Below, one piece after another: positions 11,774-13,215 of a DNA stretch of 13,215 bases; the stretch's first letter is position 1; every line of letters starts with the position of its first letter. Below the pieces are notes generated by a model that had not been told where the DNA came from, ran no database searches, and saw nothing but the letters and a program-made list of their open reading frames with translations. The translations under genes were made by a program, and so were the position numbers. Source of the DNA: Caryophanales bacterium UBA3835 (GTDB taxonomy: Bacteria > Bacillota_I > Bacilli_A > RFN20 > CAG-826); NCBI GenBank assembly GCA_002392945.1, contig DGHZ01000019.1, positions 1 through 13,215 of the forward strand, written 5' to 3'.

Positions 11774-13215
11774 ATGAAAAATTATAATCTCCATTTAATT
11801 TCTTTAAGAGAAGATAAAGGGCTTACCATCAAAGAAGCAAGTAAGCAGATGAAAATCTCCCCTTTATCGCTTTATTGTTATGAAAAAGGTTATTTTCGTC
11901 CAAGTAAAAAGAATCTTGAAAAGATTAATACTTTTTATGGAGTGGAGCTTTCTTTAAATGGAATTAATGGATATCCCGCCGCTAGTAAAGATGCGGTTAT
12001 TGGTAAAAGGAAGAATTTAAAAAAGAAAAAAATAATATTTGGCTCTTTATCTGCCTTTTTTGCTATTTTTATCGCAGTAGGTGCCGCTTTATTTGTTAAA
12101 TCTGTTAAGAATTCTAGCGAATATTATGGACAAACTTATAAGGAAGTTAGAAATGCAGTAATTGAAAAAGGGAAAACTGGTCACGATTTATTGACTGGTA
12201 TGAGTTATTATTATGCAGATCTAACTCCTGATGGTGAAAATAGTGCGAACCTTATCTTCTATCAAAGCGATAATATTTTATATTTTAATGACCTTACATA
12301 TTCCAAAACAGTTATTGATGAGCATTCGTTAACTTTTGATAGATATTTGTATCAACTTGGTTCTAATTTAGGAGTTAGTTCTTATCTTTGCTCTTTTACG
12401 TATGGTGATGTGCTTTTTGGCACTCACTTTAGATGTGAATTTATCTATAACGGAGATAATGTTACAGAATATAGTAATTTTAAATTTATTACTGGAGAAA
12501 ATCCGCTTATTGATAAGGAACTTGTTCTAAAAATAATCAATACTGGCATAGCAGAAATAAATCATTCATTTTCTGAGCTTATGAGTGATCTTTTAGATAA
12601 GCCAGTTGATTTCCGTAATGAATTTCTACCCGCTAGAGAACATGGCCGTATTAAAAACTTTAATTTTCAAATTATTGGATTAGTCTTTTTATTTAGCGGT
12701 ATTACCTTCTTCTTTGTTTTCTTTGCGATGTTCTTTAGAATATTAATCCTTAATATTAAACCTCGTCTTATTAGTGTTAAACCTGATAGCGAAGAAAATA
12801 AACGATTACCTGAAGACTTGAATATCAGGGTTGGTATTCCAGATATATTTATCGCTATTTTAGGAAGGGTTGTTTGTATAGTTTCTCTGATTTTATTCCT
12901 CCTTTCAGTAGCATTTACCGTGATTGGACATACTGGTTTATCTAATCCTACTCTTATTGAAGTTTTTAAAACCGGATGGATTAGTGCATTATTTTTAAAT
13001 TTCATTATCTCTGTTAACCGTATTAGAAAGCCAATTGATCTGCTTCATAAGATTATCTCTAATCTTGGCATGTTCTTATTTATTGCCACAATAGAGACGG
13101 TCTTTTTAGCGATTACTACAGCGTGGGGATATGATTTAACAGGCATCATGTTTAAATATATTCCTGGTAACTTTTTCCAAGTATTGGCGATTAATTATGT
13201 AATTTTGCTATTCTT
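11774..13215 (+). CDS. Membrane-anchored XRE-type helix-turn-helix protein (3' end outside window)
   Basis: The frame from ATG 11774 stays open to the window edge, giving 480 residues without a stop. Residues 5-60 form a Cro/C1-type helix-turn-helix (ISLREDKGLTIKEAS... then SPLSLYCYEKGYFRPS...NLEKI), followed by a basic linker and a membrane helix at about 87-110. Residues 111-296 form a polar, Tyr/Asn-rich domain predicted outside the membrane, then helices at about 299-325, 357-385, 402-415, 430-452 and 465 onward. This is a one-component transmembrane sensor-regulator layout, or a helix-turn-helix used for another purpose. The start is fixed by the domain; no Shine-Dalgarno site is visible. 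A TATACT at 11755-11760 would make the mRNA nearly leaderless. It diverges from the lipase gene across 29 bases, which suggests it may control that gene. Confidence 0.85.
   Translation, partial: MKNYNLHLISLREDKGLTIKEASKQMKISPLSLYCYEKGYFRPSKKNLEKINTFYGVELSLNGINGYPAASKDAVIGKRKNLKKKKIIFGSLSAFFAIFIAVGAALFVKSVKNSSEYYGQTYKEVRNAVIEKGKTGHDLLTGMSYYYADLTPDGENSANLIFYQSDNILYFNDLTYSKTVIDEHSLTFDRYLYQLGSNLGVSSYLCSFTYGDVLFGTHFRCEFIYNGDNVTEYSNFKFITGENPLIDKELVLKIINTGIAEINHSFSELMSDLLDKPVDFRNEFLPAREHGRIKNFNFQIIGLVFLFSGITFFFVFFAMFFRILILNIKPRLISVKPDSEENKRLPEDLNIRVGIPDIFIAILGRVVCIVSLILFLLSVAFTVIGHTGLSNPTLIEVFKTGWISALFLNFIISVNRIRKPIDLLHKIISNLGMFLFIATIETVFLAITTAWGYDLTGIMFKYIPGNFFQVLAINYVILLF

Noticed and set aside
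12667..13005. Minus-strand open frame of 112 codons.
   Set aside because: It is antisense to the membrane part of the helix-turn-helix gene, which is a coherent protein across the same bases.

Overview
The window is low-GC DNA with short intergenic gaps, Shine-Dalgarno sites of the AGGAGG type, several lipobox lipoproteins and hairpin-plus-T-tract terminators. I infer a Bacillota host of the Bacilli/Erysipelotrichia/RF39 kind, related to Mollicutes. UGA is not read as Trp: the open frames use TGG for Trp, and at least one gene ends in TGA. Nothing here resembles a prophage, transposon or CRISPR locus.

Layout. 1-987: the C-terminal part of an ornithine/knotted-type carbamoyltransferase, then a six-helix membrane protein, ending at a terminator. 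1041-1735: an AT-rich block with a large imperfect inverted repeat, a small orphan protein (possible BECR-fold nuclease), and a GC-rich structured RNA with its own promoter and terminator that matches no RNA family I know. 1774-4227: a nitroreductase, a secreted lipoprotein and a tocopherol-cyclase-like protein. 4296-5778: a ROK glucokinase coupled to an HdeD/DUF308-like membrane protein. 5869-7105: a second small lipoprotein and a second HdeD-like membrane protein, each with its own promoter and terminator. 7106-7638: a gap without protein genes, holding a tRNA-Ala (anticodon CGC), its promoter and terminator, a tRNA-like remnant on the opposite strand, and the promoter and leader of the next operon.

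7639-9848 is the most interesting unit. It is a three-gene operon: a small secreted protein, a SipW/ER-type signal peptidase I, and a larger secreted protein with a BspA-like leucine-rich tail. Both secreted proteins carry a similar N-terminal signal followed by A-[A/S]-W-Q-F-N. I read this as a dedicated signal peptidase and its two surface substrates, analogous to the TapA-SipW-TasA biofilm operon of Bacillus but with unfamiliar substrates and an unusual peptidase architecture.

9972-13215: a minus-strand lipase-like lipoprotein, and diverging from it with a 29-bp gap, a plus-strand gene running off the window for a membrane-anchored XRE-type protein (cytoplasmic helix-turn-helix, outer domain, several membrane helices). 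Neither start has a visible Shine-Dalgarno site. The arrangement suggests a signal-sensing regulator next to its target, which is inference.
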